The notes under the pieces: generated by a model
Database searches by the model: none
Told to the model about the DNA's origin: nothing
What the model saw: only the letters and a program-made list of their open reading frames with translations
Translations under genes and position numbers: made by a program
Part shown: positions 1 to 8,060 of the stretch, piece after piece
Numbering within the stretch: the first letter of the stretch is position 1
How the letters are laid out: the number at the start of each line of letters is the position of its first letter
From: Capitulum mitella
Lineage: Eukaryota > Arthropoda > Thecostraca > Pollicipedomorpha > Pollicipedidae
Reading direction: 5' to 3'
NCBI GenBank assembly: GCA_030062745.1
Contig: CP099846.1
Span: 9,607,432 to 9,671,431, forward strand
Length of the DNA: 64,000 bases

Positions 1-541
1 GCCGAGCGTCTCAGAGGCGGCGCGCGAGTGTCGGACCGGCGCCGGCCGCCGCTCGGTCGACTCGTCCTCGTCCAGTGGCGGCCGGCGGGCGGGCCGCTCG
101 GGGCGGGGCTTCAGGAGGCGAGCCACGCCGCGCGTCTCCAGGCCGGCCGAGCGCTGGAAACTCTTGGCGGCGTCCTCCACCTGGCGGCGCACCAGCAGCC
201 GCTCGACGATGTTGGAGCCGCGCCGCTGCTCCCACTCCTCGCCGTGCGCCACGCGGCGCGGTCGGCCGCCGGACGCCGGCACGTAGCCGTCCACGTCGTC
301 CGAGAGGGGCCGCAGACGGGCGGCGGGCGGCTGCGGCTGGCCCGGTCGCTCCGGCCGCTCGCTGGGGTCAGGCTGGCCGGCCGGCGGGTGGTAGGCGGCC
401 GGCAGGGGGTGCAGCAGACGCTGCGAGGCCAGCCGCGCCGTGCAGGCGTCCGGGTCGAACCTGTCGTAGCGCCACGAGCCGTCGTCCCCTTCTGCGGCCG
501 GTTGCTGGCCGGAGAGCGGGCCGGGCCGGCCGCCGGACCCG
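1..541 (-). CDS. Ig/Fn3 muscle gene exon 24: Pro/Arg-rich tail, partial
   Basis: This exon is open for 180 codons from its acceptor to the window edge and is cut off there. The acceptor follows GTTAAC (branch-point-like) and a pyrimidine-rich stretch. It enters in phase 2 and completes a Thr codon with exon 23. The sequence is rich in Pro, Arg, Ala and Gly, with ordered-looking patches such as SWRYDRFDPD, EEWEQRRGSNIVERLL and DAAKSFQRSAGLETRGVARL. It has no Ig or Fn3 signature and I do not recognise it as a catalytic domain. It probably links the Fn3 domain to whatever lies downstream. High GC makes the other five frames open as well, but only this frame joins exon 23. Confidence 0.8.
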
Positions 542-1116
542 CTGCGGCCAGCAAACGGTTAACGCCCGCAGCAGGCCGACCGCGTCCGGCCGAAACCGAC
601 GAAAGGCGGCGCAAGAGGTTAGGCTGCAGTGAGCTGGCTCTCGCGCAAGCTGGCGCTGTCGGATTATGGGGTTAAAGCGCATGACGTATCTTGCGGAGGC
701 TGTGACCGCCATGAGATTAAACAAAGTCCTTCAATAGAAATGCAAGTCACCGTACGAGTAAAGAAAAACGGCGCCTGGCAGCACTACGACCCTTGCCTAA
801 CGGAATGTTCAAATGGGTACGTGTTTATATGTGATGCAAACTTTTGAGCAGAACTACAGAATGTTTGTACTTTGCGCAGTTTGGGATTTAACATGTCTTC
901 GGATTGTTTACCTGCTTTCGAAACGTCGAAATAAGTCGCTTTTGATCTGCCTTAGTGAGCAAGTTTACTGTTTTGGTTCCCAAAATAGCAGTTACAGTTG
1001 CCCGGTAAGCAGAAAGCCAGTGCATGTGCTCCGATATCAGAAGCCCACGGCTGCGTTTCCACCTGACTTACTTCAGACCAAGAAGCAGTGGCCAGCTTGG
1101 GGCGGTGTCTACTCAC
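542..1116 (-). other. Intron 23, no further feature
   Basis: This 575-bp intron is AT-richer than its flanking exons. It opens with GTGAGT and ends with a good branch point and acceptor. I see no gene, repeat array or transposon end in it. Confidence 0.6.
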
Positions 1117-1254
1117 GTCGGTGGATGGCCTCGACCGCCGGTGTACTTCTCCATGTCGAAGTTCCGCGGGAACAGCGGCGAACTGTCGGGCCTGAAGTGG
1201 TCTCCCTCCGGCAGGCACGGGTTCTCCGGCTCTGGGTCTGGCACCAGCTGGTTC
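1117..1254 (-). CDS. Ig/Fn3 muscle gene exon 23: linker after Fn3
   Basis: This 138-nt exon enters and leaves in phase 2 (CAG acceptor, GTGAGT donor). It encodes an acidic, Pro-rich linker that contains NQLVPDPEPENPCLPEGD and then SSPLFPRNFDMEKYTGGRG. It follows directly after the Fn3 G strand. In titin-like kinases a stretch of this kind commonly links Fn3 to a kinase or the next module, but no such module is visible here. Confidence 0.85.
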
Positions 1255-1610
1255 CTGCGATGCGACACGCCTCGTCACGCCCTCCGCAGCGAGGCCGCAA
1301 CTGATCAGCTCGCGCTGTGTATGTCCTGCAGCCACACTCGTTACTGGATACAAAGTGCTGGCACCAGTCGCGGGGCACACGACACCATGTGGCGTCTGAT
1401 GACAGTAACGGAACATAGCAACAGCTCCCACTGAGTCCCAATTCATTGGGAGGTTCACAGAAGTGAATCATTCTGTCCAGACTGTCCAGACTGGGCAACC
1501 TTCTTCCAGCGCTATTCCTCACAGCGTCTGTCACGGCTGGCGACCACCGACACTCGTGTGACATTCAGGCCGTTTCGCCGCAGCGCTCAGCGCAGAGTCA
1601 CGATTCTCAC
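1255..1610 (-). other. Intron 22, no further feature
   Basis: A 356-bp intron between exons 22 and 23, with donor GTGAGA. I see no gene or repeat inside it. Confidence 0.6.
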
Positions 1611-1731
1611 CTATGAGCCACAGCGTGTGGCGACGGTTCGCTGGCACCGTGTTTGTTCTCCACGATGACGCGGAACTTGTAGTCGCAGTGCGGCTCCAAA
1701 CGTTTGATCTCCACTGAACAGCCGCGAATAC
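1611..1731 (-). CDS. Ig/Fn3 muscle gene exon 22: second half of Fn3
   Basis: This 121-nt exon (phase 1 in, phase 2 out) carries the C-terminal strands of the Fn3 domain. VEIKRLEPHCDYKFRVIVEN is the typical L-x-P-x-x-x-Y-x-F-R-V-x-x-x-N pattern, followed by KHGASEPS, the classic G-x-S-x-P end of an Fn3 domain. Its donor is AG|GTGAGA. It completes a Gly codon with exon 21. Confidence 0.93.
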
Positions 1732-1776
1732 CTGCCCAACACGACCCGACCATACGCCGCTTATATGCATATACAA

Positions 1777-1820
<44 letters not shown>

Positions 1821-2315
1821 ACCAACTGTATACCATACACAGGAGCATCCGTATCTACCGTCGCCTCGCGTAAACAAGACCCGATCTAAACTGCTACACC
1901 CAGATCCACCGTCAGCCCGCGTCAAGCTGTCCAGCATGACCGGACCTGTACTGCCAAATCCAGATCGCCGTTCCGCCACACATTTACATCTGCACCGCAC
2001 GACGACACTGCACAGCAAGTATCCCGACCCACAGCTCGGTCACGTACATACATCTGCACCGTGCGAACTGGCCGTCCATTGTTACATCCAGATGTACTAC
2101 TTCGGCACGCCTGAACAGAAACGATCCCACCACGCAAAATAATCCGCAATGTCGTGTGCGTTTCTTTTTACCTAATCATCATGAGGCTTGGCACAGGTGC
2201 CGAGAAATACAGAGAGAAAAATCACGAAACAAAAACTCTCGTTAGCGCGAGGAATAATTTCCCGTTTCTGGATGCATCCAGAGTTGTACTAGAGGTAATA
2301 CGAGACAAATCATAC
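1732..2315 (-). repeat. Intron 21 with (TA)n and a degenerate repeat
   Basis: A (TA)n microsatellite covers about 1779-1816. From about 1880 to 2100 short blocks related to ATCCAGATC and CATCTGCACCG recur at loose spacing, which suggests a decayed minisatellite. Short tyrosine/isoleucine open frames across the TA tract are artefacts of the repeat. No gene is seen. Confidence 0.7.
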
Positions 2316-2440
2316 CTGTGTTGATGACGGCAAAGTCGCCCTCCGGCATTTTGGCCATCTCCACAGTGTAGGTTGGTGGGATGTGCTGGCCGGCGGTGGA
2401 AGCCGGTTTCCATGACAACGTCAACTGACCGTCTACCATC
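2316..2440 (-). CDS. Ig/Fn3 muscle gene exon 21: first half of Fn3
   Basis: This 125-nt exon (phase 2 in, phase 1 out) encodes MVDGQLTLSWKPASTAG and then PPTYTVEMAKMPEGDF. The L-T-L-S-W core with a downstream Y-x-V-E is the signature of Fn3 strands B and C. The acceptor has a long T-run followed by GACAG; the donor is CAG|GTATGA. It joins exon 20 through a split Arg codon. Confidence 0.93.
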
Positions 2441-2922
2441 CTGTCAAAAAACCAAAGTCAGGAGATCTTTGGCAACGTGTGAGTGAGATTACCTACCGTT
2501 CGCAGCCATTGTGAACTGGTGGCTGAAAGCTATCGGATCGATTACGGAAATGTTGATAATGTTAAAATGTAAGTGTAAAGCGCACGGCGACATCTTAAAT
2601 GAGCACCAAACTGTCACGTTAAACAGTTAATGCAGCTTTATCAATAACTGACTCCATAACCCTAATCCCCTAGCCTTGTGAGGACGTGATGTGATTTCTT
2701 CCCCTAGTTAGCTGGAACGGCTTCGTCAACTTAGGAAAACCGTATTATGCCTTTGGAGTCGCGCGTAGCGAGCTAACTTGCAAAATGCATTAGCATCCCC
2801 ATTAACTGCTGGAGAGATAAATCTTGAGGTGTAATAACCCATTATCTCAAATCATCGCAAACAGTGACGTTTCGGACTGGTGGTACGTGGATGCATGACA
2901 GCTTGACGAACTGTGACGCCAC
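2441..2922 (-). other. Intron 20, no further feature
   Basis: A 482-bp AT-rich intron between exons 20 and 21. No repeat array, RNA gene or transposon terminus is recognised. Confidence 0.6.
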
Positions 2923-3031
2923 CTGGAGATGATCGGCGGGTCGGCCAATGGCATCGGGATGCCAGACTTCAGCTGCTTCTCCAGGGTCTGGTACTGATCC
3001 TTCAGCGGCTTGGTCGGAGAGGTCTCGAAGG
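2923..3031 (-). CDS. Ig/Fn3 muscle gene exon 20: linker and Fn3 A strand
   Basis: This 109-nt exon (phase 1 in, phase 2 out) begins with the linker FETSPTKPLKDQYQTLEKQL, which looks helical and charged, and ends with PMPLADPPIISR. The A-D-P-P-x-I segment is the usual start of an Fn3 domain. The acceptor TTTCTTTCTCGTCCACAG is strong. The donor CAG|GTGGCG is only moderate. Confidence 0.85.
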
Positions 3032-3463
3032 CTGTGGACGAGAAAGAAACTCAAAGGGTCAGTATCACGCCAGCCCGCAGATACAACAGCGCTCGGCGAC
3101 AAACCAAACACGACCGACAGCCGTTATTTAAAACAACACTGTCGACACCGACAGGTGCAAACTGGAAATGAAAAACGTACCATGCTCGACGGCATTTTTA
3201 AACGTGCGAACAAACATCACTTTGTTTTTAATCTCGCAAATATTCTATTTGCCATTACTCTTTTGCGGTAACGGCTCAGTCGTTATAAAAAAAAACCGCC
3301 GCAACTCGCATCTAAATCGGTAATCAGAGACCGTCAGCTGTCATGGTCCCAGGACGTTTGCATCGGTCTGCTGAATTCAGGACTGGGGGTGTGTGATGAC
3401 AAATGACATGGGAAATCACTGGCGTTATGAAAAGAGCATTAGTTGCAAAAAAGAGAAGTCCTC

Positions 3464-3543
<80 letters not shown>

Positions 3544-4440
3544 CTGTAGATAAAAAAAGAAACATTTTTTTAGATCATCCTAGTTTTTAAATTTGAAAAA
3601 AAACTAAATGCCATCTGCCAGCTCATAAAGTCAGGTGATCTGGGAGGCGGCCTCCTAATCTGTACTTCTGCCCCTGATACAGAGCAGTCCACTGGCCCCT
3701 GATATTGAGTCTACTGACCCCTGGTACTGAGTCTACTGACCCCTGATATGAAGCAGTCTATTGACCTTGATACTGAGTCCATTGGCCCCTGACACGCAGC
3801 ACACGCAGCAGTCTATTGGCCCTGATACTGAGTCTATTGGCCCCTGATACAGGGCATTCCATGGACCCTGATATTTAGTCTACTGACCCTTCATAGAGCG
3901 CCTATTGACCCTTGATACAGAGCCTACTGACCCTTTATACAGAGCAGTCCGTTGACCTCTGATACTGAGTCTACTCACCCCTGATACAGAATCTATTAAC
4001 CCCTGATACAGAGCAGTCTATAGACCACTGATACTAAGTCTAATGTACCCTGACACAGAGCAGTCTATAGACCACTGATACCAAGTCTAATTTCCCCTGA
4101 CACAGAGCAGTCTACAGACCACTGATACCAAGTCTAATGTCCCCTGATACAGAGCAGTCTACAGACCACTGATACTAAGTCTAATGTCCCCTGATACAGA
4201 GCAGTCTACAGACCACTGATACTAAGTCTAATGTCCCCTGATACAGAGCAGACTATAGACCACTGATACCAAGTCTAATGTCCCCTGATACAGAGCAGTC
4301 TACAGACCACTGATACTAAGTCTAATGTCCCCTGATACAGAACAGTCTACAGACCATTGATACTAAGTCTAATGTCCTCTGATACAGAGCAGACTATTTC
4401 CGACGGGACGAAACCGCCGGCCGTCGCCGCATCGACTCAC
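3032..4440 (-). repeat. Intron 19 with (TA)n and a 47-bp minisatellite
   Basis: The intron holds a (TA)n tract at about 3464-3539. From about 3,640 to 4,395 there is a large tandem array. Its exon-19-side part has a 47-bp unit (CCCCTGATACAGAGCAGTC core) in about eight well-conserved copies from about 4,030. Further away it decays into shorter, irregular CTGATAC/GAGTCTACTGA units. The array begins within 50 bp of the exon 19 donor. No gene is seen. Confidence 0.85.
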
Positions 4441-4586
4441 AGTCGTAAGTGAGGTCGGCCTCGCAGGCTGCCTCGCCCTCGCTGTTGTGGATGCGAAGCC
4501 GGTACCGGCCGGCGTCTGTGTCGTCCACCGTCCTCAGAGTTAGTCTAACCAGTCCCGAGCCGTCTGCCTCCATCAGTATCCGATCA
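4441..4586 (-). CDS. Ig/Fn3 muscle gene exon 19: second half of Ig9
   Basis: This 146-nt exon (phase 2 in, phase 1 out) carries strands D to G of Ig9: LVRLTLRTVDDTDAGRYRLR followed by IHNSEGEAACEADL. The D-x-A-G-x-Y motif of I-set domains is present (DTDAGRY); the usual F-strand Cys is replaced by Arg (GRYRLR). The acceptor is GGTCGACAG|T and the donor is ACT|GTGAGT. Its acceptor plus first ~50 nt have been tandemly copied into the intron upstream. Confidence 0.93.
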
Positions 4587-4795
4587 CTGTCGACCAGGAT
4601 AGGGTCAGTCTGACCAGACCCGAGTCCGTCTACCTCAGTCAGTACCCGATCACTGTGGACCAGGACACGGTCAGTCTGACCATAGCCGAGCCTGCTGGCT
4701 AAGTATACGGTCAGCTGTGGACCAGGACGGGGTCAGTCTGACCAGATCCGAACCACGTACGCCAGTCAGTATACGGCCACTGTGGACCAAAAGTG
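4587..4795 (-). repeat. Tandem copies of the exon 19 acceptor and 5' edge
   Basis: About three decayed ~66-bp units lie directly upstream of exon 19. Each contains a version of the exon 19 acceptor (GGTCCACAG in place of GGTCGACAG), the exon start TGATCGG and the following exon bases GACTCGGG and TCTGGTCAGACTGACC. Together with the real exon edge this is a four-copy minisatellite whose unit spans the 3' splice site. The copies carry frameshifts, so they are pseudo-exon starts. Confidence 0.85.
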
Positions 4796-5098
4796 AGATG
4801 AGATCGTTAAATGGCGAGCAGAAAAAAAAACACCCGGCGGGACATGCCCGTTGGATTGACGTGCCATTAACGTTGTCAACAAATGTAGGCCGGGAAGACA
4901 ACACACAGAAAAACAGCGCCTCATCAACCGGAAGTCCCAATGTGCAGTACTCCGTTGAAAGCCTAAGATGGTGCTGTATAGTCCACACGGTTAATTCGGT
5001 CATGACAGTGTGCGGATGCGAACAGTCACCCCGACCAGGCCCTTGGATGATGACGTGAACACTAGACGCAGTAGAGGCGGGCAGACCGCTGACCGTAC
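4796..5098 (-). other. Rest of intron 18, no further feature
   Basis: About 300 bp of unique-looking intron between the exon-19-derived repeats and exon 18. No gene or repeat is recognised. Confidence 0.55.
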
Positions 5099-5254
5099 CT
5101 GGGATAGAGACGCACGTCGTTCCTGTACCACTGGCACTCTGGCTCCGGGTAGCCGGCCACGCAGCCGGTAAACCTGGCCTGCATTCCCGGGAACACCTCG
5201 CAGTCGCCGATCGTCTTGAGGAACAGCGGCGCCTCGGGCTTCGGCCGACGCTCA
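5099..5254 (-). CDS. Ig/Fn3 muscle gene exon 18: first half of Ig9
   Basis: This 156-nt exon (phase 2 in, phase 2 out) encodes KPEAPLFLKTIGDCEVFPGM, then QARFTGCVAGYPEPECQWYRND. The pattern P-x-F-x-K, V-x-x-G, C-x-V-x-G-x-P-x-P-x-x-x-W is a textbook A-to-C strand of an I-set Ig domain. The donor is CAG|GTACGG. The acceptor is TTTCTGCCATCTAG. Confidence 0.93.
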
Positions 5255-5295
5255 CTAGATGGCAGAAATGTAAAATTCATGGGCACTGAGCATGG

Positions 5296-5377
5296 GACGA
5301 GGTGGCCGAGTGGTTAAGGCGTTGGACTGCTAATCCAATGTGCTCTGCACGCGTGGGTTCGAATCCCATCCTCGTCG
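5296..5377 (+). tRNA. tRNA-Ser (anticodon GCT)
   Basis: The 82-nt gene folds as a class II tRNA. The 7-bp acceptor stem pairs GACGAGG with CCTCGTC. The anticodon stem is TTGGA/TCCAA around loop CTGCTAA, giving anticodon GCT at 5329-5331. The T arm is GTGGGTTCGAATCCCAT, and a long variable arm is present as expected for Ser. The A box (TGGCCGAGTGG) and B box (GGTTCGAATCC) are intact, and a TTTT terminator follows at 5384-5387. The gene reads AGY serine codons. It sits inside intron 17 of the Ig gene on the opposite strand. Confidence 0.97.
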
Positions 5378-5761
5378 GCAGGGTTTTGTCACAGAAAATG
5401 CTTCGAACGAGTGGCAGGTACAGCCGCATTATCATCAAGGTCAACAGGTGCGATAATTATACGTGGCCAGTGCCGGTCAAAACAAACATTACACATCACG
5501 CCCCAAAAGCAAGGGAAAGGGCGCCAAAGAATTTATCGATTGTGACATCACGGGACAGCGGGCTATGACTGGCGAAAAACGTCAATGTCTACCTTCATTG
5601 TCACACTTCAATGTCTACCTTCGACGTTTGACCTTCACGTGTGCTCAAAACGGCTACCAGTCTAACCACGTCCTCTAGCCAACACAGCACGCGTGTACTG
5701 ATACGACAGCTGGCGGGTGCCGAGACCGAGCCACCGCCGGCAGCGCAGGCCGCACACTCAC
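5378..5761 (-). other. Rest of intron 17, small direct repeat
   Basis: Apart from the tRNA gene this intron shows only a short direct repeat of TCAATGTCTACCTTC at about 5,583 and 5,609. No coding signal is seen. Confidence 0.55.
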
Positions 5762-6006
5762 AGTTTATCGACCACCTGCAGGTTGGCCGAGGTGTGCGCA
5801 GTGCCCTCGCAGTTGGTGGCGCGGCAGGTGTAGGTGCCGGCGTCCTCTGGCCCGCAGTCACGCACCGACAGCGAACACGAATCCTCGTCACGGCGTACCT
5901 TCAGCTTCTTGCCGGACTTGATCGGCTGGTCGTTAAACAACCACTGCACCTCCGGCTTGGGGATGCCGCTGACGCGACAGGCGAACTTGGCGTCCAGCGA
6001 GGGCAC
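5762..6006 (-). CDS. Ig/Fn3 muscle gene exon 17: Ig8
   Basis: This 245-nt exon (phase 0 in, phase 2 out) holds almost all of Ig8. VPSLDAKFACRVSGIPKPEV leads to QWLFNDQPI, and the second half has LSVRDCGPEDAGTYTCRATN. Both canonical cysteines (FAC and YTC) and the core Trp are present, so this is the most typical I-set domain in the gene. The acceptor is TTTCCCCCCACAG and the donor ACT|GTGAGT. Confidence 0.95.
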
Positions 6007-6127
6007 CTGTGGGGGGAAACGACCACTCAGACAGGTCGCGGATGAGGGAGCGCTGTCCAGCTCTACATTTCGGCTGACGCGCATTCCTGACAGAAGGGCT
6101 TCGTCCTCGCCGGCTATCGTCGGCTAC

Positions 6128-6286
6128 CTGCTGCACGTCCGAGAGCTGCTCGGTGAACTGCGGCGGCTGGTAGATCTTGTTGACCTTGACCTGGACGGCC
6201 GAGCTGGCCTCTCCCAGCGAGTTGCGGATGGTGATCTGGTACTGGCCGGCGTCGCTGGTGAGCACGGGTCGGACGGACAGCGTGGC
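6128..6286 (-). CDS. Ig/Fn3 muscle gene exon 16: end of Ig7, start of Ig8
   Basis: This 159-nt exon (phase 0 both sides, 53 codons) encodes the end of Ig7, ATLSVRPVLTSDAGQYQITI then RNSLGEASSAVQVKV. It then crosses into the A strand of Ig8 with YQPPQFTEQLSDVQQ. The domain boundary therefore does not coincide with an exon boundary here. The acceptor is CCCATCTCTGCAG and the donor CAG|GTAGCC. Confidence 0.94.
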
Positions 6287-6826
6287 CTGCAGAGATGGGA
6301 GTCGCAGATAGCCTAAACATCACTGTACGGAGATTCTGCAGAACACTGTGTGAATGCACGACAACTTACGATCACGGTATGTTTCAGAGAGAAGTTTAGA
6401 AGTCCAACGTGTTCAACGGAATTGCTCTGAATAGGATTTTTTTGTGAATATGGGCAATGCCCCAGAAAATGTTATTAGTTATTGTTATCAGTTGTAAGGT
6501 GTTGTTATTTTATGAAAAAGTTATTACGACGTTGTATCACCACTGTTCTGATATGAAAATGCTCATGTCCACAAACGGCACGTGGTACCGAATAAACGCT
6601 ACAAACAGGTTTAAAAAGAAACCTATTTTTATTGTTGTTATTGTTATGAAAAAGTCGTCAAAATGTTAGACCGCCACTGTTCAGATACCAAAATGTTCAT
6701 GCCAGCAATGGGCAGGCGGTATCGAAAAAACGTTACGTATTTTTCCAACTTTTCCCCCGCCGCTGAGCACGCCGGCTGTATCGGGGATGGCGAAGTGAGG
6801 GAGAAGAGCTTGCCGTGCCCGATCAC
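6287..6826 (-). repeat. Intron 15 with a diverged ~140-bp duplication
   Basis: Two related blocks at about 6,508-6,615 and 6,646-6,755 share GAAAAAGT, CCACTGTTC, GATA and an ATG/GTA-rich order (for example CCACTGTTCTGATATGAAAA against CCACTGTTCAGATACCAAAA). They look like an old tandem duplication. No other feature is seen. Confidence 0.6.
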
Positions 6827-7020
6827 CTTGTCTCCGTCGAAGCCGGGGAAGACGCGTTCGCCGGCGTCCAGCGGCACCCCGTCCTTGGTCCAGGCGATCT
6901 CGGGGATGGGCACACCAGTGATGTGGGTGTCCAGCTCCAGCGAGCCGCCCTCGTCCACGGTCGCGCCGAGTAGCGGCGTCGTGAAGTCCGGAGCCCACTC
7001 CTTGCCACTGACACTGGTGT
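6827..7020 (-). CDS. Ig/Fn3 muscle gene exon 15: first half of Ig7
   Basis: This 194-nt exon (phase 1 in, phase 0 out) encodes DFTTPLLGATVDEGGSLELD, then THITGVPIPEIAWTKDGVPL. The G-x-P-x-P-x-x-x-W core of an I-set domain is clear. The donor AAG|GTGATC is non-ideal but joins exon 16 in frame within FDGDK-ATLSV. Three acceptors are possible (GGCAG, TCAG, CAAG). I chose GGCAG because it alone gives the phase 1 entry that exon 14 requires. Confidence 0.88.
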
Positions 7021-7330
7021 CTGCCGAGCATGGTAGCCGTCCGTGAGGCAGATGGTCGGCCGCCAGTGGGCAGACGAATGGAGCTGACACTGGTGCCAGC
7101 CGAGTACGGTAGCCCTCCGATAGGCAGATGGTCAGCCGTCGGCGGGCAGACGGATGGAACTGACGCCAGTGTCAGCCGGGCGCGGGAGCCATCCGTTATG
7201 CAGATGGTCAGCCGTCAGCGAGCAGACGGGCGGAACTGCAACCGGTGTCATCCGGGCGCGGGAGCCGTCCGTAAGATTAGCCGTCAGTGGGAAGACGGAC
7301 AGAACTGACGCTGGGGTCTGTGCGACCGGC
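7021..7330 (-). repeat. 76-bp minisatellite overlapping the exon 15 acceptor
   Basis: About four units of roughly 76 bp fill most of the 429-bp intron 14. Each unit shares CTGACACTGGTGTC, GGTAGCCGTCCG, CAGATGGTCAGCC and GGGCAGACG. The unit nearest exon 15 includes the exon's first bases and its 3' splice site. As in introns 11, 13 and 18, the array therefore extends across the splice acceptor. Confidence 0.85.
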
Positions 7331-7449
7331 CAGCTGTGAGTCTGGCTGGGGTCTGCTATCAGTCGAGCGAAACGATCAGCTGTCGGACAGACAGTCGGCT
7401 GGAACACAGAAGGCGCCATTCAGCCGCCCCGGTTCCTGCTCTGGCTTAC

Positions 7450-7743
7450 CCAGCAGCTCGAGGGTGGCCTCCGTGGCCGCCTCGCCGGCTGCGTTACTGG
7501 CCGTGGCCGCGTACGTGCCCACGTCCTCGGGCCGACACTCGGCGATCTCCAGGCCGAACGTCCCATCCTGCTCGTGATAGGGCCGGACACGCTCTCCGTC
7601 CGGGCAGAGGGCGGCTCCGTCACGAGTCCAGCTGAGCCTGGGGCGCGGCACGCCGCTGATTCGCCCCTCCAGCCGGGCGGGGCAGCCGGCCACGGCCCGC
7701 ACCCCGCCCAGAGCCACCTCCACCGACGGCGGCTGACCAGCCG
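7450..7743 (-). CDS. Ig/Fn3 muscle gene exon 14: Ig6 complete
   Basis: This 294-nt exon (phase 1 both sides) is a complete Ig domain: PPSVEVALGGVRAVAGCPAR, then LEGRISGVPRPRLSWTRDGA, and LEIAECRPEDVGTYAATASN followed by AAGEAATEATLEL. The phase 1-1 layout is the typical shuffled-module form. The D-V-G-T-Y motif is present while the F-strand Cys is replaced by Ala. The donor is GG|GTAAGC. The acceptor GTGGTCGGCAG lies at the edge of a minisatellite. Confidence 0.94.
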
Positions 7744-8060
7744 CTGCCGACCACAGAACAGTCAGCCGGGCAACACACAGCGTCACCTGCACAGAACAGT
7801 CAGCCGGGCAACACACGGCGTCACCTGCACAGAACAGTCAGCCGGGAAACAGTGTCACCTGCACAGAACAGTCACCCGGGGAAACAGACAGTGTCTACAG
7901 AACAGTCAGCTGGGCTACCTCCACGCACTCAGCCCAAAGTTACCCCAACAAAGCAGCCGCACGGCTTGGGGAACAGTGTTAATTCCACAGAACAGTCAGT
8001 CGGGGCGCGGAGAACGTTACTCTGCAGAGCAGTCGGCCGAAGAACAGATACTTGTGTTAC
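7744..8060 (-). repeat. 38-bp minisatellite carrying AG|GT splice-like junctions
   Basis: Directly upstream of exon 14 are about seven diverged units, the first three nearly identical at about 38 and 34 bp. Read on the minus strand each conserved unit ends with GGCTGACTGTTCTGTGCAG followed at once by GTGACRC, so a pyrimidine-rich 3' splice site abuts a 5' splice-like sequence. The real acceptor of exon 14 is the last, altered copy (CTGACTGTTCTGTGGTCGGCAG). Confidence 0.85.

Noticed and set aside
28..675. Overlapping open frames on both strands at the left edge
   Set aside because: Very high GC keeps all frames open. Only the minus frame joined to exon 23 through a proper acceptor is kept (exon 24).
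3640..4395. Regular repeats that could suggest a CRISPR array
   Set aside because: Units are adjacent with no unique spacers, vary in length and lie in a eukaryotic intron. They are a minisatellite. The same holds for the arrays at 7.8, 20.3 and 49.1 kb.
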